Positions 34,595 to 43,545 of a stretch of 64,000 nt of DNA are shown here, one piece after another. This stretch comes from CAWARU01 sp963784575 (GTDB lineage: Bacteria > Pseudomonadota > Gammaproteobacteria > UBA6186 > Azoamicaceae), in the NCBI GenBank assembly GCA_963784575.1, contig CAWARU010000001.1, positions 1,984,001 through 2,048,000 of the forward strand, written 5' to 3'. The notes under the pieces were generated by a model. That model ran no database searches. It was not told the DNA's origin and worked only from the letters and a program-made list of their open reading frames with translations. Each line of letters opens with the position of its first letter. The first letter of the stretch is position 1. The translations under genes were made by a program, and so were the position numbers.

Positions 34595-34764
34595 TTAGAA
34601 TCTCTTAATTAAATACATGCAATTGGAAAAAGAATGACCTACTGCAATTTTAACCCATTTTGATAAATAAGCCAATAGCCTTTATTCTTAATTCAACAAT
34701 TGCTAACTGAACTATACTTAGATTATAGGGTAATGATTCTATGTCAGAGGAGAAGGAGTATTTT

Positions 34765-35403
34765 ATGGAACCACTGATATTGAAACCAACACCGACAGCC
34801 CAATGGCATTCATTGATAAATGATGCCGAACGAGAACTTTCCATAACGTTGGGTGAAGATCTGGAAAGCTATCTTGTTTTTCTATTGATGCGCTTTGCAA
34901 AAGAACCTGAAATTTTACAAAGCGTCCTCGCTCTCGATTTTTTAAGCAATCTGGAATATAAACATGAGCGAGATTCTACGCGTGACAATAATCTTCGCGA
35001 TGTCGGCGATAAATGCTTATTACTGACCGGTCTTTTTCCTGGCCGGGCAAGGCGAAGGAGAGTGAGAATAAGCTATTATGTGAAATTGGGACAGATGGCC
35101 TATAGCAGCATCTCAGAATTGCGTCACATACAATTGCATTCAAATGATAACCCCAAACATAACCCCAACCTTGGCAACCAGGATATTTTCTGTCATCTGT
35201 GCCAGCATTTTGTAGGATTAATGGATGTGTTACAGGCAATGCGAGAGCTATCAGGTGAGGAAAAGCGTAAGGAATCGATTGATTTAATTCAAGCGGAAGA
35301 GCTCTGGTCTGATACGAAAAGTCAGCATGCGCTGAAAATTTTACGCGAACATACCACAGGATTTATTCTACAAAACGGACCACCTTCCAATACCAAGCAT
35401 TAG
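34765..35403 (+). CDS. Conserved hypothetical protein
   Basis: I cannot assign a function to this 212-residue, probably cytosolic and mostly helical protein. It has no signal peptide or TM segment. Notable stretches are GDKCLLLTGLFPGRARRRRV, SYYVKLGQMAYSSIS and CQHFVGLMDVLQAMREL, which resemble unannotated gammaproteobacterial proteins as far as I recall. An ATG at 34741 is in frame, but the ATG at 34765 has GGAG six bases upstream and is preferred. TTGCTA (34700) and TTATAG (34723) could be its promoter. Confidence 0.75.
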   Translation: MEPLILKPTPTAQWHSLINDAERELSITLGEDLESYLVFLLMRFAKEPEILQSVLALDFLSNLEYKHERDSTRDNNLRDVGDKCLLLTGLFPGRARRRRVRISYYVKLGQMAYSSISELRHIQLHSNDNPKHNPNLGNQDIFCHLCQHFVGLMDVLQAMRELSGEEKRKESIDLIQAEELWSDTKSQHALKILREHTTGFILQNGPPSNTKH

Positions 35404-35456
35404 ACACACATAGCATTAGGCTGTACCAAATTCAGGAAGTAGCTGAGCAATTATTT

Positions 35457-38400
35457 TTAACGGAACGGCCTTGATGATATCCTTCTTGCTTTCCCATCAT
35501 CACTGTCTTCTATTTCTTCCTCATCCGAATCCTCGTCTAACCCAAGAACAGTCTTGCCAGAGGTAGAAAATGCGACCACTTCAGATGAGGATGCAGTTCC
35601 AGGTTCAGCTGTGGATCCAGGCTTCACCACCTGCGTTTTATCGTTTTTTAAGCTTAACAGTTTCAATAGTGCATAACTTTCCTCCGGAACTGTGATATCA
35701 AAGGTTTTTCCGAATTGATCAAGGCCTAGAATTGAAGAAGTCAATTTCTTCCTAAGAAGCACAGCTTCTTCAGACTTTCCCGCTTGAGAAAGATGAACAA
35801 AGGCTTCTTTTTCATGTTTACTTTGATGAGAGACAGAAAATGCCAAGGAATATAGACGACCCAATTTAAAATGCGCCTCTTCTGCCCGGTAAGAGTCTTG
35901 TAGGACCAATTGATAAGCATCCATAATTTTCTCTATCTTTAAGATCGCAAGCACTTTCGGCACATTTTCAATTTTGCTGCAAATAGACATGATATTATCT
36001 GTTCGTCCCTTAGGTTCCAAAATTTTTGATGTGATTTTCAGAGCCTCATCAAAATATTTAGCAGATCTCTCCACATCATTATCGTGAAGAGCGTTATTTG
36101 CAATGGCTTGATTATAAGCTGATAATACTATCGCTTTCCTATTTTCATCCGGAAGCTTTTCCGCGAGTTCTAATGGAGTTAATCCATTATTATTTCTTAT
36201 TTCCAGATCTGCGCCTTCTTCTATCAATTCCATGAATAATGAGCCATTTCCTGATAATACACAAAGATGTGAAAGGGTATTTCCTTCACTGCCACAAATA
36301 TTCAAAAGGATTGAACGAGTCAGAAGAGTAATGTCAAAACAAAGGTCTCTATAGCAAAAAGGAATCTCTGACAAACTCAAGGTGCTTGTTCTATGTTTTG
36401 CAGCAATCAGAAGACGGAAAGCACCCTTAAAGAGTTCACTTATCTCTTTGCTAACGCCTTTCCCTATGCCATATTCGAATCTTTGAGGATTTGATGATAA
36501 GACTTCAACATTGGCACCATTTGATATTAAAAGTTCAAATATTTTGAAGGCTGCACGTGAATTACGAACGACATTCTCTAATGGATATCCATTTTTACTA
36601 AGTTTATTAATGAATGTTTTTCCACTGGGGAGTGACAATATGAATTTAACACCTTCAGGGTTTCCATCTGCAATAAAACGATCGAGAAGCGAATTCCCTT
36701 CTTCATCACGATATTTGAGAAGCGCATCACTCTCTAACTTGCTCCCAGCGGCACTCAAGGCATCTACAATCTTGCCATATCCCAGGAAAGCCGCTTCCAT
36801 AATTGGGGTTCTACCGAATTGATTTACTATGGAAAGGAGCTCTTTTGCTTCTTTAAAAGACAAAATGAAACGGACAATGGAAAGAGAAAGACCTTGAATT
36901 ATCGCCATGTGTAAAATTGAATTTTGTTCAGAATTCCGATATTGTGTTATTATATTTTGATCAACTCCATGCTGGATAAGGATGTCGACTATTTTTTTGG
37001 AACCATTGAAGATTGCATTAAGTAAAATCGGAAAGCGAGAGCTATCTTTTTCTAATTCACGTAAGTAATTTCGAGCTCCAGGTATGGAAAGCAAAAACTG
37101 CAATCCCTCTTCATCTTTAAAAAATATTGCATTCTCTATTAGAGAGTTGCTAATTCTCCGGTATGCCAACAATGTTTTGACTTCAAAATCTGGCAAATGT
37201 TGCAACATAAACTGAAGATGTTGCCAATTACCTTTTGAAGCTGCGATCATAATAGGAGTAGTACCGTTTTTATTGCTGATCTTGAGAAGATTTTTTCCTC
37301 CCGGTATTGAAAATAAGATTTGAAGGGCGAGCGAAGTATCAGAACAGTAACTTCGGTTAGCAAATAAAATCCCTAAAAGAGAATCATCTCGCGGAGTAAG
37401 ATAATCTATAAGTACACGAGTATCTGCCCCATTTTCAATCAAGAACTTGACAACACTCCAAAGATTTTTTATTGCAGCTTCCAGAATAGGGGTTTCATTT
37501 CCCCGATTTTTTTTATGTAACAGTTCTTTACTTCCTGGTAAGGAAAGTATATATTGTACTCCTGTTAGCACTTTTGCTCGAAACGCGTTCAATGAATGTT
37601 TTGCAGCATCAAACCACATAATATCGGATAAAATAGAATTATTATTGGAAGAGTTTCTGTAGCTAATAAGATCCTTGCTGTTTGCCCCATTTGAAGCCAT
37701 GAATTTAACAATCTCCCAACGATTATTGATAGCTGCTTGAACTATAGGAACCGCACCATTTCCGCTAGGTTTTGTAAGAAGCTTTTTGGCTCCTGGTATT
37801 GATAAAATATCTTGTATTGTAGATAATTCGCAATTTTTGAGAAACAGTACTTTGCTTAACAGAGAATTAGTTTGATGCAGTCTATCTTCCAAAGTGGCAC
37901 CTCTAAGCCAATGACTTCCTTCTAGTATCAAGCTTGTTTCAACACCACATTTTATCAAGGCTTTTGCCCACCCACACAAATTTTTATCTTTGTATGATAA
38001 TTCGTCTAAAGGTGTATTTTTAAAACTGGAAGTCTCTCGAACCGTTAAAAGAGTTTTTCCACCGGGCAGAGAGAGAACACAGTCAATGGACCTTGGGTTT
38101 TGACGAAAAGCCAAATGTAAAACAGTTTGTCCATGTTCATCACGATATTCCAGGAACGCCTTAAGATCAAAGTGGGCTCCAGAATTGATTAATTCTCTGT
38201 AAATTTCCTTCTGTCCATGAATCAGTGCTTCCATGGTAGGTGTCAAACCATTTTCATTCGGTAAATCTAATAATTCTCTGCTTCCAGACATAAAAAGAAT
38301 AAATTGAACAACATTAAAATGACCTGCTTTTACTACTCGGTCTAAAAGCGAATTTTTTTTATTTTTCCCTTCTCGATATTTTAATACTATTTCTTGAATT

Positions 38401-38831
38401 TCATCGCTTTTAAAAAATTGTTTTGCAATATCGAGATGTCCTAGGCTTAGTGCTAAAAGACCTGGGGTCAAGCCATCTTTATTTTTAATATCTGCCAACT
38501 TATTTCCTTCATATAAAGAAAGTAAAAATTCCATGCCTCGCATATCACGTTTTTGAACAGCGATCGACAGTAAGGAATTGCCCTTTTCATCTTGATATCT
38601 TAGGAGTTCTTTCGTAACAGCCCCATTTTCTATCAGAACCTTTACGAGTTCCCATTTGCCATTATAAGCAGCCTCCACAACAGGGGTTCTTCCAAATTCA
38701 TTATATATTTTCAGGAGTTTTTTTGTAGCTGGGATAGCGAGCAGAAACTTTACCAGTTCCCATTTGCCATTGTTATCAGCCTCCACAACTGTTGCTAAGT
38801 CTGAAGCTAGCTCTGATGCTACAATACTCAT
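35457..38831 (-). CDS. Giant ankyrin-repeat protein, candidate secreted effector
   Basis: The 1124-residue protein is filled from about residue 20 to 900 with ankyrin-type units of an unusual pattern (NGKWELVKFLL, GRTPVVEAAYNG, TPIMEAAFLGYGKIVDAL, NNGLTPLELAEKL). Many contain a repeated FILSLPGGK/KELL module with a Tyr-Arg-Asp linker. A TPR-like helical region follows (about 920-1040), then a Ser/acidic tail EDSDEEEIEDSDDGKARRIS. It has no signal peptide. Ankyrin proteins with acidic C-termini are commonly type IV secretion effectors in Legionellales, so export is inference. GAGGA lies seven bases before the ATG. Near its C-terminus it shares a motif with the protein at 57304. Confidence 0.85.
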   Translation of the reverse strand: MSIVASELASDLATVVEADNNGKWELVKFLLAIPATKKLLKIYNEFGRTPVVEAAYNGKWELVKVLIENGAVTKELLRYQDEKGNSLLSIAVQKRDMRGMEFLLSLYEGNKLADIKNKDGLTPGLLALSLGHLDIAKQFFKSDEIQEIVLKYREGKNKKNSLLDRVVKAGHFNVVQFILFMSGSRELLDLPNENGLTPTMEALIHGQKEIYRELINSGAHFDLKAFLEYRDEHGQTVLHLAFRQNPRSIDCVLSLPGGKTLLTVRETSSFKNTPLDELSYKDKNLCGWAKALIKCGVETSLILEGSHWLRGATLEDRLHQTNSLLSKVLFLKNCELSTIQDILSIPGAKKLLTKPSGNGAVPIVQAAINNRWEIVKFMASNGANSKDLISYRNSSNNNSILSDIMWFDAAKHSLNAFRAKVLTGVQYILSLPGSKELLHKKNRGNETPILEAAIKNLWSVVKFLIENGADTRVLIDYLTPRDDSLLGILFANRSYCSDTSLALQILFSIPGGKNLLKISNKNGTTPIMIAASKGNWQHLQFMLQHLPDFEVKTLLAYRRISNSLIENAIFFKDEEGLQFLLSIPGARNYLRELEKDSSRFPILLNAIFNGSKKIVDILIQHGVDQNIITQYRNSEQNSILHMAIIQGLSLSIVRFILSFKEAKELLSIVNQFGRTPIMEAAFLGYGKIVDALSAAGSKLESDALLKYRDEEGNSLLDRFIADGNPEGVKFILSLPSGKTFINKLSKNGYPLENVVRNSRAAFKIFELLISNGANVEVLSSNPQRFEYGIGKGVSKEISELFKGAFRLLIAAKHRTSTLSLSEIPFCYRDLCFDITLLTRSILLNICGSEGNTLSHLCVLSGNGSLFMELIEEGADLEIRNNNGLTPLELAEKLPDENRKAIVLSAYNQAIANNALHDNDVERSAKYFDEALKITSKILEPKGRTDNIMSICSKIENVPKVLAILKIEKIMDAYQLVLQDSYRAEEAHFKLGRLYSLAFSVSHQSKHEKEAFVHLSQAGKSEEAVLLRKKLTSSILGLDQFGKTFDITVPEESYALLKLLSLKNDKTQVVKPGSTAEPGTASSSEVVAFSTSGKTVLGLDEDSDEEEIEDSDDGKARRISSRPFR

Positions 38832-38922
38832 ATGGTAATCCTCGTATCTAAAATGATTTATAAATGATTCTTAATGGTGCCAATTTATCGTTTTATTAGT
38901 ATATTTTTATAAGTTACTATTT

Positions 38923-38967
38923 AAATCCCCCCTAACCCCCTTTAAAAAGGGGGGCAAGGAGGGATTT
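38923..38967. repeat. Palindrome AAATCCCCCCTAACCCCC type
   Basis: AAATCCCCCCTAACCCCCTT (from 38923) is mirrored by AAGGGGGGCAAGGAGGGATTT up to 38967. It lies between the desaturase stop and the ankyrin gene start on the same strand. Similar palindromes occur in many bacterial genomes. It could act as a transcription attenuator. Confidence 0.6.
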
Positions 38968-38973
38968 CTAGTA

Positions 38974-40176
38974 TTAAGCCTTCGTAACCTGTAGCGAATA
39001 TCCCTTCAAATAAGCCGCAAACTCCTGCAATTTTTGAATGCCAGTCTCTTCTGCCTGCTGACACCACTCTTGAAGCGCTTCCAAAAGCTCCTTTTGATTG
39101 GCTGTAGTACGATCCCAAATAGATTGCAAATTAATTCGAAATCTATAAGCGATCTTAATTGATCGATATTTCTCTAAAAATTGTTCTAAAGTCCGGCGGC
39201 CGGTATCGTCTACCAGACGTTCATTTCGCATCAAGGCATGTTTGACTTTTGCCCAAAGCATACGTTCTGTAGGCAAAGTTTTCATAGCCACTTGTTCCTT
39301 CGCCTGCTTAAAGAGCGGCAGAATAACGCTCTTCGAATAGACAGTTGAAATTTGAATGCGATTTGAAATGATGGCACGCAAGGTATCCATATCGATATGT
39401 TTTTTGCCAGGAATAATTTCTGGGGTTGGTGCGATGCGCTTTACCTTCGCAAGTCCTAAAGCAGAAAGAATTCGAATATAGCACCAGCCAATATCAAATT
39501 CCCACCACTTGATGGATAATTTTGCGGAGGTTGGATAGGTATGGTGATTGTTATGGAGTTCTTCTCCCCCAATCAATATGCCCCAAGGCACGATGTTGGT
39601 AGCAGCATCATTACACTCAAAATTGCGATATCCCCAATAATGACCAATTCCATTGATGATACCCGCAGCAGTCAGCGGTATCCAGGCCATTTGAACTGCC
39701 CAAATTGTCACACCGGGGATTCCAAACAGTAGTAAATCTATGAACAGCATGAGGAAAATACCCTTGGCTGAGTACCGTGTATACAAATTACGCTCTAGCC
39801 AGTCATCCGGTGTACCTTCACCATACCGATCCAGCGTCTCTTTATTTTTCGCTTCTTTTCGATAGAGTTCAGCGCCCTGCCATAATACTGTATTAATACC
39901 CAAGATTTGAGGACTGTGAGGATCTTCCTCCGTTTCACATTTTGCATGATGCTTGCGATGAATAGCAGCCCAGGCTTTGGTTTCCATGCCGGTTGTTAGC
40001 CAAAGCCAAAACCGAAAGAAATGACTGATAATTGGATGAAGGTCTAATCCTCTGTGAGCCTGATGCCGATGTAAGAAAATGGTAACACTCGCGATGGTAA
40101 TATGCGTGAGTATGAGAGCTGCAATGATATTGCCCCACCAGGGTAAATCTAGTAAACCAAAAAATAGATTATTCAT
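38974..40176 (-). CDS. Fatty acid desaturase (acyl-CoA delta-9 type)
   Basis: The 400-residue integral-membrane di-iron enzyme introduces a double bond into acyl chains, adjusting membrane fluidity. Three His boxes are visible: HRHQAH (about 36-41), HRKHH (about 73-77) and HNNHH (about 211-215). Hydrophobic pairs flank them, and a soluble C-terminal helical part of about 130 residues follows. The frame is open to 40227, but the ATG at 40176 has a strong GGAGGAG four bases upstream. It stands alone; oxygen-dependent desaturation is inferred from the family. Confidence 0.92.
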   Translation of the reverse strand: MNNLFFGLLDLPWWGNIIAALILTHITIASVTIFLHRHQAHRGLDLHPIISHFFRFWLWLTTGMETKAWAAIHRKHHAKCETEEDPHSPQILGINTVLWQGAELYRKEAKNKETLDRYGEGTPDDWLERNLYTRYSAKGIFLMLFIDLLLFGIPGVTIWAVQMAWIPLTAAGIINGIGHYWGYRNFECNDAATNIVPWGILIGGEELHNNHHTYPTSAKLSIKWWEFDIGWCYIRILSALGLAKVKRIAPTPEIIPGKKHIDMDTLRAIISNRIQISTVYSKSVILPLFKQAKEQVAMKTLPTERMLWAKVKHALMRNERLVDDTGRRTLEQFLEKYRSIKIAYRFRINLQSIWDRTTANQKELLEALQEWCQQAEETGIQKLQEFAAYLKGYSLQVTKA

Positions 40177-40500
40177 AAAACTCCTCCTTCTATAGGCTAG
40201 TTTACCTGAAAATGACGAAACTTGCATCAGAGTTAGTTGTAATATTAACTAATATCTTCATACTTCTTCATGCTCCTTTCTATAGAAAGCCATAGAAACC
40301 CTGGGAAGTGGTCCAAGATCTGCATAGAACTTGCATAGAAGGTCCCTAGAATCATTAAAAAGTTACTAAAAAGTAATATATTATCAAATATTTATTATTT
40401 AACTTTGTTAAATATCTTGATTAAAATACTTTTGATCTCTAGAATAAAATAGGTGTAATAGCATTTCTAATCTTTAGAGAGAGGAGAGGGAGGTTCAAAA
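40177..40500. other. AT-rich intergenic region
   Basis: These 324 bases separate the divergent desaturase and coiled-coil genes. I see no gene, only AT-rich sequence suitable for two divergent promoters and a strong ribosome site GGGAGG (seven bases before 40501). Confidence 0.4.
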
Positions 40501-41826
40501 ATGGCTTCAAACATGAATTCCACCCCAAAGGGCAAATCCATATTTAGAAAAAGAGCGCATCGCCCTTGGAAGCCTTCTTTACTAGAAACCACCTTGCAAA
40601 ACACACATCAAAATCCGGCCGAAGTGCTTGGCAGCGAACAGCACAAATCTTTCGAGATGCCTGCCATGCAAAACCCAAGTCATCTTCAGGAATTTAGCAA
40701 CCCAAATACGGCGGTCGGTACACATGTTATACAGGAATCTAGTCCCGCTTTCAGCCGCCCTGTAGAGTTTTTTGAACAACGCTTAGAAATGGCGCTCGAA
40801 GCAAAAACCCGAGAAATCCAGGAACTCAATCAAAAATTATCCAGCAAAGAAGATAATCGGCTCACCTTGGGAGGGTTCTTGAAACCCAAGAATATCATCC
40901 TGCCAAACGAAGAGGAAGCGGTACAAAAAACTTCTCTGTTACGAAACGAGCTCAGAGAAAAAGAGCTCGAGGTGCAGCAAATAACCAATAATTTAAGGAT
41001 TACCCAACTTTTAGAACAACTGCAACAATCCGAAGCGGCCCGCTTGAGCGAAACGACGGCCCGGGAAGCTGCAGAAGAAAAAGCTGTTTTTGCACAAAGC
41101 AAAGTAAATCAAGCAGTTGATTATCGCAGGCTTGCTGAAGAGCGAGCCGAGATGGCAGAAAAAACCTACTTTAAATTAGAGCAAACCGTATCGGAACTCG
41201 AAAGCAAACACGAAGCAGCAGAGCAGCAATACCTAAAACTGCTCGAAGACAAAGAACATCAGTACAATACTTCTCTCCTCGAAAGAGATAAATATATCCG
41301 AGCCACGATCGAAGAAAAAGAAAAACAATTAAAAGCGATTCTCGAAATCAAAGAGTTGGAAGAGAAGAGACGTCAATCCGCTGAAGAAAGGTTGGATCAC
41401 GATCATGCACACTATGAAACCAGCCATGCTCAAATTGAAAGACAAGTGGTCGAGCTATCCGAAAAGATCCACGGACTCGAAATGCAACTCTGCGCCGAAA
41501 AAGGCAATTCCGAAGCTTATGCCGCCGAGTTTGCCTCCCTCCAAGAAAAATTGCAAACTTTCTCTGCAGAGAAGGCTTCCCTTTTTGAGCAAAATGCCAA
41601 AAACAGTGAATATATTAAGAAAATGGCCGTTGTTCTATCCACCGAACGTAATTTGCGAAAGATTCTTGAAGAAAAAATCAAAATGGCCAGCCATCATATC
41701 TACACACTCGAAATGCAAATCCAATCTGAAGAACAAGCCCGTAGGGCAGCAGAGGAAAAGGCTAAACAGACAATGGAGCAGGCCAGTAAAGCAGTCATGC
41801 AGCTCCTCAACGCTGGCCGGCCATAA
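40501..41826 (+). CDS. Long coiled-coil protein, unknown function
   Basis: I do not recognise this 441-residue protein. The first about 90 residues are basic and Pro/Asn-rich (MNSTPKGKSIFRKRAHRPWK). From about residue 95 to the end it is almost continuous coiled coil, with Glu/Lys/Gln heptads such as ELNQKLSSKEDNR, ARLSETTAREAAEEKAVFA and LEKKIKMASHHIYTLEMQIQ-like stretches. It has no signal peptide or TM. The ribosome site is very strong. It sits in the accessory stretch with the ankyrin protein, the ATPase and the 777-residue protein, so an effector or cytoskeletal role is possible but unproven. Confidence 0.75.
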   Translation: MASNMNSTPKGKSIFRKRAHRPWKPSLLETTLQNTHQNPAEVLGSEQHKSFEMPAMQNPSHLQEFSNPNTAVGTHVIQESSPAFSRPVEFFEQRLEMALEAKTREIQELNQKLSSKEDNRLTLGGFLKPKNIILPNEEEAVQKTSLLRNELREKELEVQQITNNLRITQLLEQLQQSEAARLSETTAREAAEEKAVFAQSKVNQAVDYRRLAEERAEMAEKTYFKLEQTVSELESKHEAAEQQYLKLLEDKEHQYNTSLLERDKYIRATIEEKEKQLKAILEIKELEEKRRQSAEERLDHDHAHYETSHAQIERQVVELSEKIHGLEMQLCAEKGNSEAYAAEFASLQEKLQTFSAEKASLFEQNAKNSEYIKKMAVVLSTERNLRKILEEKIKMASHHIYTLEMQIQSEEQARRAAEEKAKQTMEQASKAVMQLLNAGRP

Positions 41827-42106
41827 GCGTAAGCGTTGCGGCTCTCGCCGCTCCTCTTAAAATGATTACTTTAAGGCCAACCGAACTAATTATTATAGTA
41901 AAGAGACATTAAGGGCCCTTTCTCTTCTTTTGGCATCTCCCTTCTTTTAGTAGCAAAATAACTATATATAAATACAGTTTTTTGTAAGCAACTAAAAATA
42001 TTCAAAATAGGTTCTTCAATTAAAAATAAAAATCTATGGCATTTATATTGAATTTATATTAATATAATAAAAACTTGGTATATTGCAATAAACTAGGTAT
42101 AAATTA

Positions 42107-43291
42107 ATGAATCCAATTTTAAACCCTTTTTCCCCAGGCGCAGGCACTCCACCTCCCGAATTAGCTGGACGTCAGCATATACTAGATAAAGCTAGTATTT
42201 TATTTGAAAGACTTAAAGTGGGTCGCTCTGAAAAAAGCTTTTTATTAGTGGGATTTAGAGGTGTTGGAAAAACTGTGCTTTTAAATGAGATTGACAAACT
42301 AGCGAATAAATCTGGCTATAAAACAATACTTATTGAAATTAATGAAAGAAAGCCATTTGCTGCACTGATTCTTCCTCCATTACGACAAATTTTATTTCAA
42401 TTAGATAGAATGTCAGATATTAATGCAAAGGTAAAAAGAGCGTTGAACGTTTTGAAAAGCTTTATTAATAGCGTAAAGTTAAAAGTACAAGACTTAGAAC
42501 TTTCTTTGGACATTGATCCTGAAATTGGCACTGCAGATAGTGGAGACCTGGAATCAGACTTACCTGCACTATTTGAAGCCATTGCAGAAGCTGCCAAGGA
42601 AAGAAAAACGGCGGTTGCTATAATTATTGATGAACTACAATATTTGTCTGAGCAGGAAATGAGTGCATTAATAATGGCAATTCATCGAGTTTCCCAAAAG
42701 CAATTACCTCTAGCATTAGTGGGTGCCGGCCTTCCGCAATTAGTTGGCTTGACTGGTAAGTCAAAATCATATGCAGAAAGATTATTCGATTTTCCAAAAA
42801 TTGGACCACTCGGTGAAAAAGATGCATTTGCAGCACTTGAAGCACCTGCAAATGAGCAGCAAGTTAAATTTACGACAAGTGCTTTGAAAGAAATTATGGT
42901 CCAAACCCAAGGTTATCCTTATTTTTTACAGGAATGGGGGTACCAAGCATGGAATATAGCAAAAAAATCACCTATCGATCTCCCTGACATCACATCAGCT
43001 ACGAAAGAATCTATCAACAGATTAGATGAAAGCTTTTTTCGCGTACGATTTGATAGATTAACACCTCGTGAAAAAGAATATCTGTATTCTTTGGCCATAC
43101 TGGGAGATGGAGCCCAAAGATCAGGTGATATCGCAAACAAATTAAAGGTAACTCCACAAAGCGTGGCTCCTATTCGCAATAGCCTTATTAAAAAAGGTAT
43201 GATTTACAGCCCTTCACATGGTGATACAGATTTTACTGTGCCATTATTTGGTGCATTCATGAAACGAATAATGAACAGTAAGCAAAAATAA
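42107..43291 (+). CDS. AAA/STAND-like ATPase with C-terminal winged helix
   Basis: The 394-residue P-loop ATPase of the archaeal-ATPase/AAA_16-like type has Walker A GFRGVGKT (about 48-55), Walker B AIIIDELQYLS (about 170-180), sensor-1-like ALVGAGLPQL, and a C-terminal winged-helix region (EKEYLYSLAILGDGAQRSGD, KVTPQSVAPIRNSLIKKGMI). Such proteins resemble Orc1/Cdc6-like ATPases and occur in mobile or defence contexts, but the true role is unknown. No ribosome site is evident. The downstream gene at 43546 has its own strong site 254 bases away. Confidence 0.8.
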   Translation: MNPILNPFSPGAGTPPPELAGRQHILDKASILFERLKVGRSEKSFLLVGFRGVGKTVLLNEIDKLANKSGYKTILIEINERKPFAALILPPLRQILFQLDRMSDINAKVKRALNVLKSFINSVKLKVQDLELSLDIDPEIGTADSGDLESDLPALFEAIAEAAKERKTAVAIIIDELQYLSEQEMSALIMAIHRVSQKQLPLALVGAGLPQLVGLTGKSKSYAERLFDFPKIGPLGEKDAFAALEAPANEQQVKFTTSALKEIMVQTQGYPYFLQEWGYQAWNIAKKSPIDLPDITSATKESINRLDESFFRVRFDRLTPREKEYLYSLAILGDGAQRSGDIANKLKVTPQSVAPIRNSLIKKGMIYSPSHGDTDFTVPLFGAFMKRIMNSKQK

Positions 43292-43545
43292 TAAGATTAA
43301 TGTTGATCATTAATTAATGGCTGCATGAAAATCGAATCTTCTTCTAGTTTTATAACTGATTAATTTCCTAAATATAATGAAATGATAAAATATTAATATT
43401 AACTCATATCCGTATTTTTCCACATCAGTAATTTTCATTATCGTATTTATTACGATTGTTCAGTTTTAAATGTTCGTAATAAGCTGATCTCGTTGTTATT
43501 GTAGTTTCACTGAAGTTAATCTTTTTACTAGTAAGGAGAGCCCAA

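Noticed and set aside
41405..41860. 151-codon frame inside the coiled-coil gene
   Set aside because: It is a shifted-frame shadow of the 40501-41826 gene, very Lys/Pro/Ser-rich and without a ribosome site.
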